Origin: an uncultured Lachnospiraceae bacterium
GTDB taxonomy: Bacteria > Bacillota > Clostridia > Lachnospirales > Lachnospiraceae
NCBI GenBank assembly: GCA_900546325.1
Contig: URCR01000032.1
Coordinates: forward strand, 1-33,595
Length of the DNA: 33,595 nucleotides
Reading direction: 5' to 3'
Both the position numbers and the translations under genes were made by a program. Positions 1-8,325 of the stretch are shown one piece after another. The notes beneath the pieces were generated by a model. That model ran no database searches. It saw only the letters and a program-made list of their open reading frames with translations, and was not told the origin of the DNA. Within the stretch, counting starts at the first letter, position 1. The number at the start of each line of letters is the position of its first letter.

Positions 1-441
1 TCGCACGTTATCACATTGCCAGCCAAGATGTACGCTCAATCTCTGCCAGACTACACATTGTTCCAACAGATAGATTTGCTTGTAGTTTAGTTCCTTGTGA
101 GCTTCGCCATACTGTTTGACATACTCTAAGGATAACGCCACATCTGAAATCTGGTCGGCACTCATGCGTGAGCTTGCGTCAGCTCTGGTCTTGTAGCCGT
201 TCTTAAAATCTGTATTGATGTCAATACAATAGGCAGTTTCGCCCTCGACTTTCATCATGCCCTCATTGAATGTAGAACCGATAGAACCGTCATTCATCAC
301 TTTTTCAATGATACCGACACGCTCTGCACTTTCCGTCCAGTATTGCTTGCTTTCAGCATGAACGGTTGTAGTTGGTAAAGCAGTAACGACAGTTGCAAGA
401 GCTAAGAAGCCCGTACACAATCGTTTTAACATCTTTTTCAT
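1..441 (-). CDS. Thioester-domain surface adhesin (VaFE/SpaA-type), 3' end outside window
   Basis: This is the first 147 codons of a secreted surface protein transcribed leftwards off the window. An AAAGGAG ribosome site lies about nine bases before the ATG. The N-terminus has a basic start (MKKMLKRL), a hydrophobic core and a likely cleavage after VHA, which is a Sec signal peptide. The mature part contains AYCID and, further on, QCVVWQ. A Cys and a later Gln of this kind form the internal thioester of TQXA/thioester domains in Gram-positive pilin-tip adhesins. Such large, repeat-rich, sortase-anchored proteins (often labelled VaFE repeat proteins) are common cargo near the left end of Tn1549-like ICEs. 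The missing part would hold the repeats and the LPxTG-type anchor. The host ligand is unknown. Confidence 0.75.
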   Translation of the reverse strand, partial: MKKMLKRLCTGFLALATVVTALPTTTVHAESKQYWTESAERVGIIEKVMNDGSIGSTFNEGMMKVEGETAYCIDINTDFKNGYKTRADASSRMSADQISDVALSLEYVKQYGEAHKELNYKQIYLLEQCVVWQRLSVHLGWQCDNVR

Positions 442-475
442 AAATCTAATGCTCCTTTCATTTTGAGTAATAAAA

Positions 476-531
476 TAGCCGTCCAATAAGAACGGCTAGA
501 AATAGAAAAGGAACGTCATGTTAGGCGTTCC
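476..531 (-). promoter_or_regulatory. Two small hairpins in the adhesin leader
   Basis: Two perfect inverted repeats sit just upstream of the adhesin gene and would be in its 5' untranslated RNA: TAGCCGT/ACGGCTA (476-482 with 492-498) and GGAACG/CGTTCC (510-515 with 526-531). They could stabilise or attenuate the message. No T-tract follows either on the minus strand, so neither is a convincing terminator. Confidence 0.35.
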
Positions 532-632
532 ATAGTCTATGAAATATTCAATTTTTTCTTGTTTCAATACTGATGTGCTGTACTATATCTTTGCATATCT
601 AGGAAAACTTGCGTATCAAGGCTCATTCAATG

Positions 633-654
633 GTAGTAAATAAGTAGTAAATTG
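633..654 (+). repeat. Paired Int arm-type sites, Tn916 DR2-like
   Basis: GTAGTAAAT occurs twice in direct orientation (633-641 and 644-652), the second within AGTAGTAAATTG. This agrees with the DR2 site bound by the N-terminal domain of Tn916 integrase (core GTAGTAAATT, from memory of the structural work). Such arm sites lie just inside the ends of the element, which supports an ICE terminus here. Confidence 0.6.
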
Positions 655-726
655 ATGTATTTGTTTCCTTGAAAATGCTGATAGATACTGTGTTTTAGTG
701 GATAATCAGATTTTTATTGTGTTTTT

Positions 727-1266
727 ATGGTAAAAAAACAAGAGTACTCTTATGAGGAGGCGATTGCTAAACTTTATGAAATTTTGAAGCTTACACTTGA
801 ATGTAAATTTTCAGAAATATATAAGTATCCGTTGACGCATAGGGAGATTCGGATTTTAAATCTCATTGCAGTATATCATTGCTGGAAGGGAGAAGTAGAA
901 GCTGGAGTGAAAGTTTGGAGTGATATTTTAAGTAATTTGAAGGGAAGAAATGTAGCAGGAGCATTTTTATCGCGCGAGTGGGAACTGATTGCAGGAAATA
1001 TTGCACGGCGAACTGCGGAATTGGGAGATGAACAGAGAGCTGTTGAAATTTGTGGTGAACAAATGAAAATGGAATTAGAGATAGGGAAAGGAGCGCATAT
1101 GGGATACTTGCTGGAAATTGTGACATATGCTCTGGATAAAGTGGAAGATAAAACTTACATATTTTATTTTCGTAATGCAATGCAATGGTTTAAATTGATG
1201 AAGCATAATCATAATTATTTATTTATGAAACAGTATGCAGAAGAAAATCACTTGGACTTAAGCTGA
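727..1266 (+). pseudogene. 5'-truncated XRE-family regulator, C-terminal TPR-like domain only
   Basis: The 179-residue frame is all helical, with an LTHREIRILNLIAVYHCWKGE stretch near residue 37 and an ending of the type MKQYAEENHLDLS. This pattern (TPR-like repeats, 'LT.REI.ILN.IA', then a short hydrophilic tail) is what I know from the C-terminal part of XRE/RRNPP-like regulators in Lachnospiraceae. The N-terminal helix-turn-helix is absent. The first ATG has no ribosome site: only T-rich sequence precedes it, and an in-frame stop sits at 703-705. The adjoining ICE end makes disruption by insertion the simplest reading. Codon use is AT-rich compared with the genes downstream. It may still be translated from a cryptic site, but it could not bind DNA as drawn. 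Confidence 0.55.
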
Positions 1267-1300
1267 TTTGGTTCTAAAAAATAACAGATTTCGAGATGGG

Positions 1301-1352
1301 TTATGACATTTTGGAGAAAATAAAATTTTCCGAAAATGTCATAATTTTTTTT
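1301..1352 (+). terminator. Strong palindrome with T-tract; terminator, possibly also an operator
   Basis: The arm at 1301-1321 starts TTATGACATTTT and is mirrored by AAAATGTCATAA at 1333-1344, with a smaller palindrome (ATTTTCCGAAAAT) in the second half, followed by eight T residues. It ends the regulator fragment as a Rho-independent terminator. Because it also lies directly before the promoter region of the lipoprotein genes (TTATTATAT near 1365), it could double as a binding site for a dimeric regulator. Confidence 0.7.
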
Positions 1353-1444
1353 CTGGAAAGGTGTTATTATATTAAAAATATATTTAAACTGATTTAAGTT
1401 CTGGTTTTTGAAAGGACAGATACAGGCTTTCAGGAGGGAGCAAA

Positions 1445-2896
1445 ATGAAGGGAAAAATAGGAAAAGGATTTTTATGTCTCGGGATGATGGGACTGGTGCT
1501 TTCCGGGTGCCAGCCTGCGGGGCAGGAGAATCAGACTACCGGGGAAAAGGAACAGACGGTGGAGTACAGGGTAGAGAATGATGCTCAAAAGAAGAACAAG
1601 GAAGTGTGGGTTGAGAATCCTTTGTCAGAAGAGGAAAGGTCACGAATTGAAGGAAAAGAGCAGATGAGTAACGGGGAGAGGGAGATGTATATCAATGCGA
1701 TCGTTCCGTGTGAGCCATTAAATCTGACAAGGGAGCAGAAGCTGGAGGATTTTGATTTCTTCTGGAATACGATTCGGGAGAAATTGTATTGTCTTGATGA
1801 TATTTTTTCAGAGGCAGGTGTGAAATATGAGGAGTACATTGCAGAGTTTCGCAGTCAGATCGCAGAGAGTAAAAGTGATTATGAGTTCTGGGAGATTTTT
1901 GATAAATCTGTCGGCATCTGTCGGGGACACTGGCATGCAGATCTGCTTGCTCCATATGCGACATTGGTAGACGGGATTACTCTTGCAGGTCAGATAGATA
2001 TTATCCGGGAGACTACTGAGGGCGAACAAAATCAAAAATTAAAATACTGGGATGTGTTAGTATCGCAAGAGAATTATCAATATAAAAGTAACCGACAAGG
2101 TAAAGTGATGTCAGAAGCGATGCCGGAACTCAAAATCATAGACGAGGATACAGCAGTGATCACAGTACCTACGTTTGGATACAATGCGCAGAGAGAGAAG
2201 GCAGGGGACCTTTTTATCGAATATATGAAACAGGTATCTGATTATAAAAATGTGATTTTTGATCTAAAGGGGAACAGAGGGGGAGTCAGCTCATTTGTGT
2301 ATCACAATCTGATCACTCCCAATATTGAACAGCCTTTAAAAATGAAGCAGGTAAAATTTTTCAAAATGAAGGAGGATATCGCAGCGGCAGATCGGATCCC
2401 AGATTTGGAGGGAGGACCTTGGAACTACCGCGTGGGATATCAGGAGCAGACGATTTATGCCTCCACGCCGCTTTCACAGCTGCCGGAAAAAATGAGGATA
2501 AAAAACGGTGATTATGGAAATGCGGATTATTTCAGCAGGAGTGATATTACAGTTTTTCCAAGATTTGACCACAAAATTTTAAAAGGGAAAATCTGGGTAT
2601 TGACCTATCCGGAAAATTATTCTTCAGCGGAGTTATTTACAATTTTATGTAAAAACACCGGATTTGCGACACTCGTAGGAAAGCAGACAAAAGGGGATGG
2701 CGGAGGCGGCATGCCGTTTCGTTTTATACTTCCGAACAGTGGACTGGTAGGCAGTGTACAGTGTGCATGGACACTAAATGAAGACGGCACCAACAATGCA
2801 AATGAAGGTACAAGCCCTGACATTGAATCTCCGGAAGGGGAAACACCGTTAGAAACTTGTCTGAGAGTGATCGAGGAAGCGGAAGAAAACGAGTAG
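1445..2896 (+). CDS. S41-family peptidase-like lipoprotein, copy 1
   Basis: A 483-residue secreted lipoprotein. Residues 1-22 form a signal peptide ending in the lipobox LSGC, so it should be anchored to the outer face of the membrane. The C-terminal half resembles the S41 (tail-specific protease) fold: DLKGNRGG near residue 280, NYSSAELF (candidate serine nucleophile, as in the SAAE motif of the family), and VGKQTKGDGGGG. The Lys of the C-terminal-processing-protease GKG motif is not in its usual place (TKGDG here). A GHWH sequence near residue 160 could supply a histidine, as in the tricorn/IRBP-like branch. No PDZ domain was recognised. A good ribosome site (GGAGGG) precedes the ATG. The substrate is unknown; a non-proteolytic role is possible. 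It is paired with a close paralogue 51 bases downstream. Confidence 0.75.
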   Translation: MKGKIGKGFLCLGMMGLVLSGCQPAGQENQTTGEKEQTVEYRVENDAQKKNKEVWVENPLSEEERSRIEGKEQMSNGEREMYINAIVPCEPLNLTREQKLEDFDFFWNTIREKLYCLDDIFSEAGVKYEEYIAEFRSQIAESKSDYEFWEIFDKSVGICRGHWHADLLAPYATLVDGITLAGQIDIIRETTEGEQNQKLKYWDVLVSQENYQYKSNRQGKVMSEAMPELKIIDEDTAVITVPTFGYNAQREKAGDLFIEYMKQVSDYKNVIFDLKGNRGGVSSFVYHNLITPNIEQPLKMKQVKFFKMKEDIAAADRIPDLEGGPWNYRVGYQEQTIYASTPLSQLPEKMRIKNGDYGNADYFSRSDITVFPRFDHKILKGKIWVLTYPENYSSAELFTILCKNTGFATLVGKQTKGDGGGGMPFRFILPNSGLVGSVQCAWTLNEDGTNNANEGTSPDIESPEGETPLETCLRVIEEAEENE

Positions 2897-2947
2897 GGTT
2901 AAGGGTAGGATCATAGACAAAATTATCACAGAAAAGAAGAGAATACT

Positions 2948-4390
2948 ATGAAAAGAAAAATAAGAAATGGATTTTTATATCTTGGAATAATGGGATTGGC
3001 GATATCCGGCTGTCAATCGGCAGATCAGAAACAGCATACTGCAGATGGAACAGCAAGTCAGCAGGAAGTTGACCGACAAGAGAAACATAAGAAGAAACAA
3101 GACAAAAAAGAAATCTGGATTGAAAACCCGCTGTCAGAAAAAGACCGTGCATATGTTGAGGGACAGAGTCAGATGAACAATGGGGAGAGTGAGATGTATC
3201 TCAATGCAATCGTTCCGTGTGAGCCACTGAATCTGACAAGAGAGCAGAAGCTGGAGGACTTTGATTTCTTCTGGAATACGATCCGGGATAAGGTGTACTG
3301 TCTGGAAGAAGATTTTGCGGCGGCAGGCGTAGACTATGAAGCATACATCGCAGGATTCCGGGAGCAGGCAGCACAGAGTGAGAATGACTATGAGTTTTGG
3401 CGCATTCTGGAAGATTCGAAACAGATGTGCAGAGGATGGCATATCAATCTGGTATCGCCGTATTCCGCATTGATAGAGTCGCTGAATGACGTCGGGGAAA
3501 TCAATATGATCAGAAAGACTACCGGAGATGAGCAGAAGCGAAAACTGAAATACTGGGACGTACTTTTATCACAGAATGATTATCAGTATAAGAGCAGCAG
3601 ACAGAAGATGCTTATGGCAGAGCCGATGCCGGAATTGAAGATCATAGATGATCAGACGGCGGTCATTACAGTTCCTACTTTTGGATATGCGACGCAGATG
3701 GAGAAGGCGGGGAATCTTTATATAGAATACATGAAGCAGGTGTCGGATTATGAAAATGTTATTTTCGATCTGAAAGGAAATCGTGGAGGAATCAGCAGAT
3801 TTATATACCACAATCTGATTGCTCCGAATATTGACGAACCTCTGAACAGCACAAATCTGAGATTTTTCAAAATGGGAGAAGATATCGCTGATGCCGAACT
3901 GATCCCTGCCACTGAAGGAGGACCGTGGACTTATCAGTTTGGTTATCGAAAAGATACGATCTATGAATCTGCGCCACTTTCCGAGCTGCCGAAGGAAGTG
4001 AAGATGGAAAACAGCGATTATGGAAATGCAGATTATTTCGTAAGAACGGATGTTTCTGTTCTCCCGAGATATGATCATAAGATTCTGAAAGGAAATTTAT
4101 GGGTATTGACCTATCCGGAAAATTATTCCGCGTCAGAAGAATTTGTTTCTTTCTGCAAAGATACGGGATTTGCAACACTGGTAGGAGAACAGACGAAAGG
4201 GGATGGAGGCGGAGGCATGGCACTGCGTTTTGTACTCCCAAACAGTGGATTGATCGGAAGCGTGCAAAGTCTCTGGACATTAAATGAAGATGGAACAAAT
4301 AATAGTATAGAAGGAACGAAGCCGGATATCGAATCTCCGAAAGGAGAGACACCGCGGGAGACTTGCCTGAAAGTGATAGAGGAGTCTTAG
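2948..4390 (+). CDS. S41-family peptidase-like lipoprotein, copy 2
   Basis: A 480-residue paralogue of the preceding gene, similar along its whole length. It has a lipobox signal (AISGC), a charged Lys/Gln/Glu-rich linker to about residue 60, then the same core: VPCEPLNLTREQ, CRGWHINL, DLKGNRGG, NYSASEEF and GEQTKGDGGGG. The serine is again in an S-A-x-E context, and the GKG lysine is again missing. The histidine region keeps one His (GWH) where copy 1 has two. The ribosome site is weak (AAGAAGAG), so it is probably co-expressed with copy 1. The DNA encoding VPCEPLNLTREQKLEDFDFFWNT is nearly identical in both copies although the flanks have diverged, which points to tandem duplication with possible local gene conversion. 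Confidence 0.75.
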   Translation: MKRKIRNGFLYLGIMGLAISGCQSADQKQHTADGTASQQEVDRQEKHKKKQDKKEIWIENPLSEKDRAYVEGQSQMNNGESEMYLNAIVPCEPLNLTREQKLEDFDFFWNTIRDKVYCLEEDFAAAGVDYEAYIAGFREQAAQSENDYEFWRILEDSKQMCRGWHINLVSPYSALIESLNDVGEINMIRKTTGDEQKRKLKYWDVLLSQNDYQYKSSRQKMLMAEPMPELKIIDDQTAVITVPTFGYATQMEKAGNLYIEYMKQVSDYENVIFDLKGNRGGISRFIYHNLIAPNIDEPLNSTNLRFFKMGEDIADAELIPATEGGPWTYQFGYRKDTIYESAPLSELPKEVKMENSDYGNADYFVRTDVSVLPRYDHKILKGNLWVLTYPENYSASEEFVSFCKDTGFATLVGEQTKGDGGGGMALRFVLPNSGLIGSVQSLWTLNEDGTNNSIEGTKPDIESPKGETPRETCLKVIEES

Positions 4391-4432
4391 TGTGTTTTAT
4401 TTGACAGCGGTTTCCGGAACGTGAATGGAACG

Positions 4433-4477
4433 AAACCCTGGCATGGCAGTTATCCCGCAGCTGCTGTGCCAGGGTTT
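4433..4477 (+). terminator. GC-rich hairpin after the S41 genes
   Basis: AAACCCTGGCA at 4433-4443 pairs exactly with TGCCAGGGTTT at 4467-4477. The sequence after it is AT-rich (acaaaaatttt) rather than a clean T run, so termination is likely but not certain. Confidence 0.6.
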
Positions 4478-4530
4478 ACAAAAATTTTATAAATGTTTAT
4501 AAGCGTTTTGGTGTATTTAACAAGGTGACA

Positions 4531-4539
4531 TGCTATAAT
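4531..4539 (+). promoter_or_regulatory. Extended -10 promoter of the two-component system
   Basis: TGCTATAAT is an exact extended -10 element (TGn before TATAAT), 57 bases before the kinase ATG. No good -35 hexamer is found at the usual distance, which is normal for this promoter class. Confidence 0.5.
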
Positions 4540-4595
4540 AATGAAGTCAGAATGAGGCAATCATAGAAAGTATATAGAACAAGAGGTTGGACACG

Positions 4596-6092
4596 ATGAA
4601 ATTAAAGACACGTTTGGTCATTGCTTTTATGACTATCATTATTTTGCCGGTGCTCTTGACGAGTGCCGTATTTTGTGGATTCGCACAACTTCAGATTCGT
4701 TCGATCGAGAAGACATATGGAATTACGGGGACGACCTATGAAGCACTGTTGAACAGTGTGCAGGTTCCGAGCCGCATTACGAAAGAAGCATATCATGAGT
4801 TAGAGAAGGTGGCAGATACGGATCCGGGGAAGCTTGAAGATGCTTCCTATCTGGAACAGTTTAACCAGAGGCTCCGGCAGAAAGGATCCTATCTTCTTGT
4901 GAGGAAGGATGATATTATCATCTATATGGGAGAAGATCCGCAGAAGACGGAGGCAGTGATCTCTGATCTTCCGGCTTATGAGGAGTACAATGCAGATTCG
5001 GAGAATGGCGTATATATCGGCGGAGAGGCGCAGGTACTTGTGAAACAGGTTGATTTTGTCAGTGATGACGACAATAAGTGCAGTGCATTTATTGTGACGG
5101 ATGTGACAAGTATGCTGCCGGAAGTGTCACAATTTTTAAAAGATATTCTCGTGGCGGTGATCGTCATCCTTGTCATCACCGGGGCGCTGCTTGTCGTTTG
5201 GATTTATAGGGGAATCAAGATTCCGCTTGTGAAGATGCAGAAAGCGACGAAGAATATTAAAGAGGGAAATCTGGATTTTTGCCTGGTTCCGGATACAGAC
5301 GATGAACTTGGACAGCTTTGTCAGGATTTTGAGGAGATGCGGAAGCGCTTGAAAGACAATGCCGAGGAGAAGCTTGCCTATGATAAGGAGAGCAAGGAGC
5401 TGATCAGCAATATTTCCCATGATCTGAAGACGCCGATCACAGCGATCAAGGGATATGTGGAAGGAATCATGGATGGCGTGGCAGATACGCCGGAGAAGAT
5501 GGAGAAGTATATCCGGACGATTTATAATAAGGCAAATGAGATGGATCTTCTGATCAATGAGCTGACGCTTTACTCCAAGATTGATACGAATCGAATTCCA
5601 TACAACTTTACAACACTGTCGGTCAATGAATATTTCGATGACTGTGCGGAAGACCTGAAGCTGGAGCTGGAGCAGAGAGATGTGGAGTTTGGATATTTTA
5701 ATTATGTGGAGGAAGATATCCGCATCATTGGGGATGCAGAGCAGTTAAAACGAGTGATCAATAATATTGTGACCAATTCTTTGAAATACATGGATAAGAA
5801 AAGGGCGCGTATCAATCTGCGCGTGAAAGATGTCGGTGATTTTATTCAGGTGGAGCTGGAGGATAACGGCAAGGGAATCGCGGCAAAGGATCTGCCGAAT
5901 ATCTTTGACCGTTTTTATCGGACAGATTCATCGAGAAATTCTTCTAAAGGTGGAAGCGGTATCGGACTCTCTATCGTGAAGAAGATCATCGAGGAGCATG
6001 GCGGTAAGATTTGGGCGACGAGCAGAGAGGGAACAGGAACGGTCATGTATTTTGTGATCAGAAAATATCAGGAGGTACCGGTAAATGAGTAG
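4596..6092 (+). CDS. Membrane sensor histidine kinase
   Basis: A 498-residue sensor kinase. I choose the ATG at 4596, nine bases after AAGAGG, rather than the TTG at 4587, which would abut the ribosome site. Membrane segments lie near residues 7-29 and 178-202, enclosing an extracellular sensor region of about 150 residues. HAMP follows (about 203-255), then the dimerisation/phosphoacceptor helix with SNISHDLKTP (the His is the phosphorylation site), and an ATPase domain with the N box (NNIVTNSLKYM), DNGKGI and SGIGLSIVKKI. All catalytic boxes appear intact. It overlaps the response regulator by eight bases, so the two are translationally coupled. The signal cannot be read from the sequence. 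The kinase-before-regulator order is the less common arrangement for OmpR pairs. Confidence 0.9.
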   Translation: MKLKTRLVIAFMTIIILPVLLTSAVFCGFAQLQIRSIEKTYGITGTTYEALLNSVQVPSRITKEAYHELEKVADTDPGKLEDASYLEQFNQRLRQKGSYLLVRKDDIIIYMGEDPQKTEAVISDLPAYEEYNADSENGVYIGGEAQVLVKQVDFVSDDDNKCSAFIVTDVTSMLPEVSQFLKDILVAVIVILVITGALLVVWIYRGIKIPLVKMQKATKNIKEGNLDFCLVPDTDDELGQLCQDFEEMRKRLKDNAEEKLAYDKESKELISNISHDLKTPITAIKGYVEGIMDGVADTPEKMEKYIRTIYNKANEMDLLINELTLYSKIDTNRIPYNFTTLSVNEYFDDCAEDLKLELEQRDVEFGYFNYVEEDIRIIGDAEQLKRVINNIVTNSLKYMDKKRARINLRVKDVGDFIQVELEDNGKGIAAKDLPNIFDRFYRTDSSRNSSKGGSGIGLSIVKKIIEEHGGKIWATSREGTGTVMYFVIRKYQEVPVNE

Positions 6093-6774
6093 AATATTAA
6101 TCGTAGAAGATGAAGAAGCGATCGCAGATCTGGAGAGAGATTATCTGGAACTGAGCGGATTTGAGGTGGAAGTTGCAAATGACGGAGAGACAGGGCTTGA
6201 GAAGGCGCTGACGGACCAGTTTGATCTGGTCATTCTCGACCTGATGCTTCCGGGTGTGGATGGATTTGAAATCTGCAGGGAAGTGCGCCAGAAGAAGAAT
6301 ACGCCGATCATCATGGTCTCTGCGAAGAAGGATGATATTGATAAGATCCGGGGACTCGGGCTCGGGGCAGATGATTATATGACAAAACCATTCAGTCCGA
6401 GTGAACTTGTAGCGAGAGTCAAGGCGCATCTTGCAAGATATGAGCGTCTGATCGGAAGCAATGCACAGACAAATGACATCATTGAGATCCGCGGACTGAA
6501 GATCGATACGACAGCGAGAAGAGTATGGGTCAATGGAGAGGAGAAGGCGTTTACAACGAAGGAATTTGATCTCTTGACCTTTCTTGCAGGCCATCCAAAT
6601 CATGTGTACACAAAGGATGAGCTGTTCAGTGAAATCTGGGATATGGAATCGATTGGGGATATTGCGACTGTGACGGTCCATATCAAGAAGATTCGGGAGA
6701 AGATCGAGTATGACACTTCTAAGCCGCAGTACATTGAGACAATCTGGGGTGTGGGATACCGATTTAAAGTATAA
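6085..6774 (+). CDS. OmpR/PhoB-family response regulator
   Basis: A 229-residue regulator. The receiver domain (about 1-118) has the acidic pair ED at 8-9, the phosphoacceptor D52 in VILDLMLPG, a Ser in the switch position (MVSAKKD) and the conserved Lys in MTKPFSP. The winged-helix domain (about 132-229) ends with the typical IETIWGVGYRFKV. It should be phosphorylated by the kinase whose gene overlaps it and bind direct repeats in target promoters. Targets are not evident. The potassium genes downstream are separated by a terminator and so need not be its regulon. Confidence 0.92.
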   Translation: MSRILIVEDEEAIADLERDYLELSGFEVEVANDGETGLEKALTDQFDLVILDLMLPGVDGFEICREVRQKKNTPIIMVSAKKDDIDKIRGLGLGADDYMTKPFSPSELVARVKAHLARYERLIGSNAQTNDIIEIRGLKIDTTARRVWVNGEEKAFTTKEFDLLTFLAGHPNHVYTKDELFSEIWDMESIGDIATVTVHIKKIREKIEYDTSKPQYIETIWGVGYRFKV

Positions 6775-6820
6775 GAGAAGAAAAGAAGAGTCAGAGTCCG
6801 AAAAGCGGGCTGACAGTAAA

Positions 6821-6863
6821 AGGATGGGATTCCTGTGCCTCTCGGCATAGGGATTCTTTTTTT
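6821..6863 (+). terminator. Rho-independent terminator of the two-component operon
   Basis: GGATTCCTGTGCC pairs, with G-U and a few mismatches, with GGCATAGGGATTC across a four-base loop, followed by seven T residues (6857-6863). Confidence 0.8.
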
Positions 6864-6891
6864 GGGACTGTTATCTTTTTGGGAAATGTAG

Positions 6892-6897
6892 TATAAT
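6892..6897 (+). promoter_or_regulatory. Putative -10 box of the ktrB-ktrA transcript
   Basis: TATAAT lies 38 bases before the ktrB ATG and after the terminator. The -35 region (TGTTAT at 6869-6874, 17 bases away) is poor. The leader is too short for a c-di-AMP (ydaO-type) riboswitch. Confidence 0.45.
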
Positions 6898-6934
6898 TGA
6901 TTCTAAAAGTATAGAGGGAGAAGAGGAAAAGAAA

Positions 6935-8311
6935 ATGTTTAAATGGAAAGAAAAAAGTGTGAGGATGAGCACGATGCAAATGCTTGCGGCAGGATTCTTG
7001 CTCGTGATCATGATCGGCGGAATACTTCTCTGGCTTCCGGTCTGTAATCAAGAGCCGATTGCATTTACAGACGCACTTTTTACATCGACATCGGCAGTGT
7101 GTGTGACGGGGCTTATGACGATTGTTCCGGCAGCACAGTTTACATTTCTTGGCAAGGTGATCTTACTTGTTCTGATACAGATCGGGGGGCTGGGAGTTGT
7201 CGCAGTATCGACGTTCTTTCTTGTTGTGATTGGCAGGAAGATCACGGTAAAAGAGCGTGTGATGATTCAGGAGACGTACAACATGGATTCGCTGTCCGGT
7301 ATGGTAAAATGGATTTTGCGGATACTGAAGGGGACGTTTCTTGTGGAAGCAATCGGGGCAGTTCTCTTCGCGTTTCAGTTTGTTCCGGAGTATGGTTTTT
7401 TTAGAGGGATTGGATATAGTGTGTTTCATTCTATCTCCGCATTTTGTAATGCGGGAATTGATATACTGGGAGCAGACAGCTTTGCGGCATATTCCAGGAA
7501 TCCGCTGGTCAATCTGACGACGATGACACTGATCGTCGCAGGAGGTATCGGTTATACCGTATGGTTTGACATCACTGATAATATTAGAAGATTCCGCCAA
7601 AAAGGTGAGAGAAGACGCGGGATGTTTAAGACTTTAACATTGAACTCCAAGGTTGCCCTCACGATGACGGCAATTCTGATTACGACAGGTACAGTCAGTT
7701 TTCTGTTTTTAGAGTTCTCAAATCCGGATACACTTGGGGAATTTTCTTTTGGAGAGAAGGTCATGGGAGCGGCATTTCAGTCGGTCACAACGAGGACAGC
7801 CGGATTTTTCACAGTGCCTCAGGGAGATTTAAGGGAAGAGTCTGTTTTTATTTCCTGTCTTTTGATGTTTGTCGGAGGTTCTCCGGCAGGTACCGCCGGC
7901 GGTGTGAAGACAACGACAATCGCAATGCTTTTTCTTACAGCAGTTACGGTGGTAAAGGGGAATAAGGATACGGAGTGTTTCGGAAGAAGGATTCCGGAAG
8001 AAAATATCCGGACAGGGATTTCCGTTGTACTCATGTCTTTTACAATCTTAATGGTGGGGACCATAGCAGTTTCTATCATTGAATCTGCGGGATTTTTGGA
8101 TATTCTGTTTGAGACGACGTCGGCGATCGGAACGGTAGGCCTTTCCACGGGATTGACCCCGGCGCTCCACACGGCAAGTAAATTTGTGATCATGATCTTA
8201 ATGTACGCAGGACGAATCGGGCCTGTCACAATGGCTCTGGCATTTGGATTGAAGAAAAATCCGATGAGCCAGATCAGACAGCTGCCGGCGAAACGATTGA
8301 TGATCGGATAG
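6935..8311 (+). CDS. ktrB: KtrB/TrkH-type potassium uptake channel subunit
   Basis: A 458-residue polytopic membrane protein of the TrkH/KtrB superfamily, which carries K+ (often Na+-coupled) into the cell. Four pore loops are visible in order: TSAVCVTGL, ISAFCNAGI, TTRTAGF and TSAIGTVGL. Each has the selectivity-filter glycine of this family. The length matches KtrB (about 450 residues) and lacks the longer N-terminal part of TrkH. AGAGGGAGAAGAGG precedes the ATG. ktrA follows 14 bases downstream, so the pair forms a complete Ktr system: a dimeric channel gated by an octameric RCK ring. Confidence 0.9.
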   Translation: MFKWKEKSVRMSTMQMLAAGFLLVIMIGGILLWLPVCNQEPIAFTDALFTSTSAVCVTGLMTIVPAAQFTFLGKVILLVLIQIGGLGVVAVSTFFLVVIGRKITVKERVMIQETYNMDSLSGMVKWILRILKGTFLVEAIGAVLFAFQFVPEYGFFRGIGYSVFHSISAFCNAGIDILGADSFAAYSRNPLVNLTTMTLIVAGGIGYTVWFDITDNIRRFRQKGERRRGMFKTLTLNSKVALTMTAILITTGTVSFLFLEFSNPDTLGEFSFGEKVMGAAFQSVTTRTAGFFTVPQGDLREESVFISCLLMFVGGSPAGTAGGVKTTTIAMLFLTAVTVVKGNKDTECFGRRIPEENIRTGISVVLMSFTILMVGTIAVSIIESAGFLDILFETTSAIGTVGLSTGLTPALHTASKFVIMILMYAGRIGPVTMALAFGLKKNPMSQIRQLPAKRLMIG

Positions 8312-8325
8312 GAGGATAGGAGAAA

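Larger units (their letters stand above)
1..726 (-). mobile_element. Terminal region (left end) of a Tn916/Tn1549-type ICE extending left
   Basis: The adhesin gene at 1-441 is typical ICE cargo. Between it and the first chromosomal-looking frame at 727 lie two Tn916-like Int arm-type repeats (633-654). In Tn916-type elements the conjugation genes and int are transcribed in one direction, and the cargo transcribed away from this end fits a left end. The exact boundary is not visible; I place it between about 660 and 727, because the frame starting at 727 looks cut at its 5' side. The rest of the element lies outside the window. Confidence 0.6.

Noticed and set aside
4587..4595. TTG start for the histidine kinase
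   Set aside because: It directly abuts the AAGAGG ribosome site; the ATG nine bases downstream of that site fits better.
6864..6934. A c-di-AMP riboswitch before ktrB
   Set aside because: The space between terminator and start is too short and shows no conserved motif.
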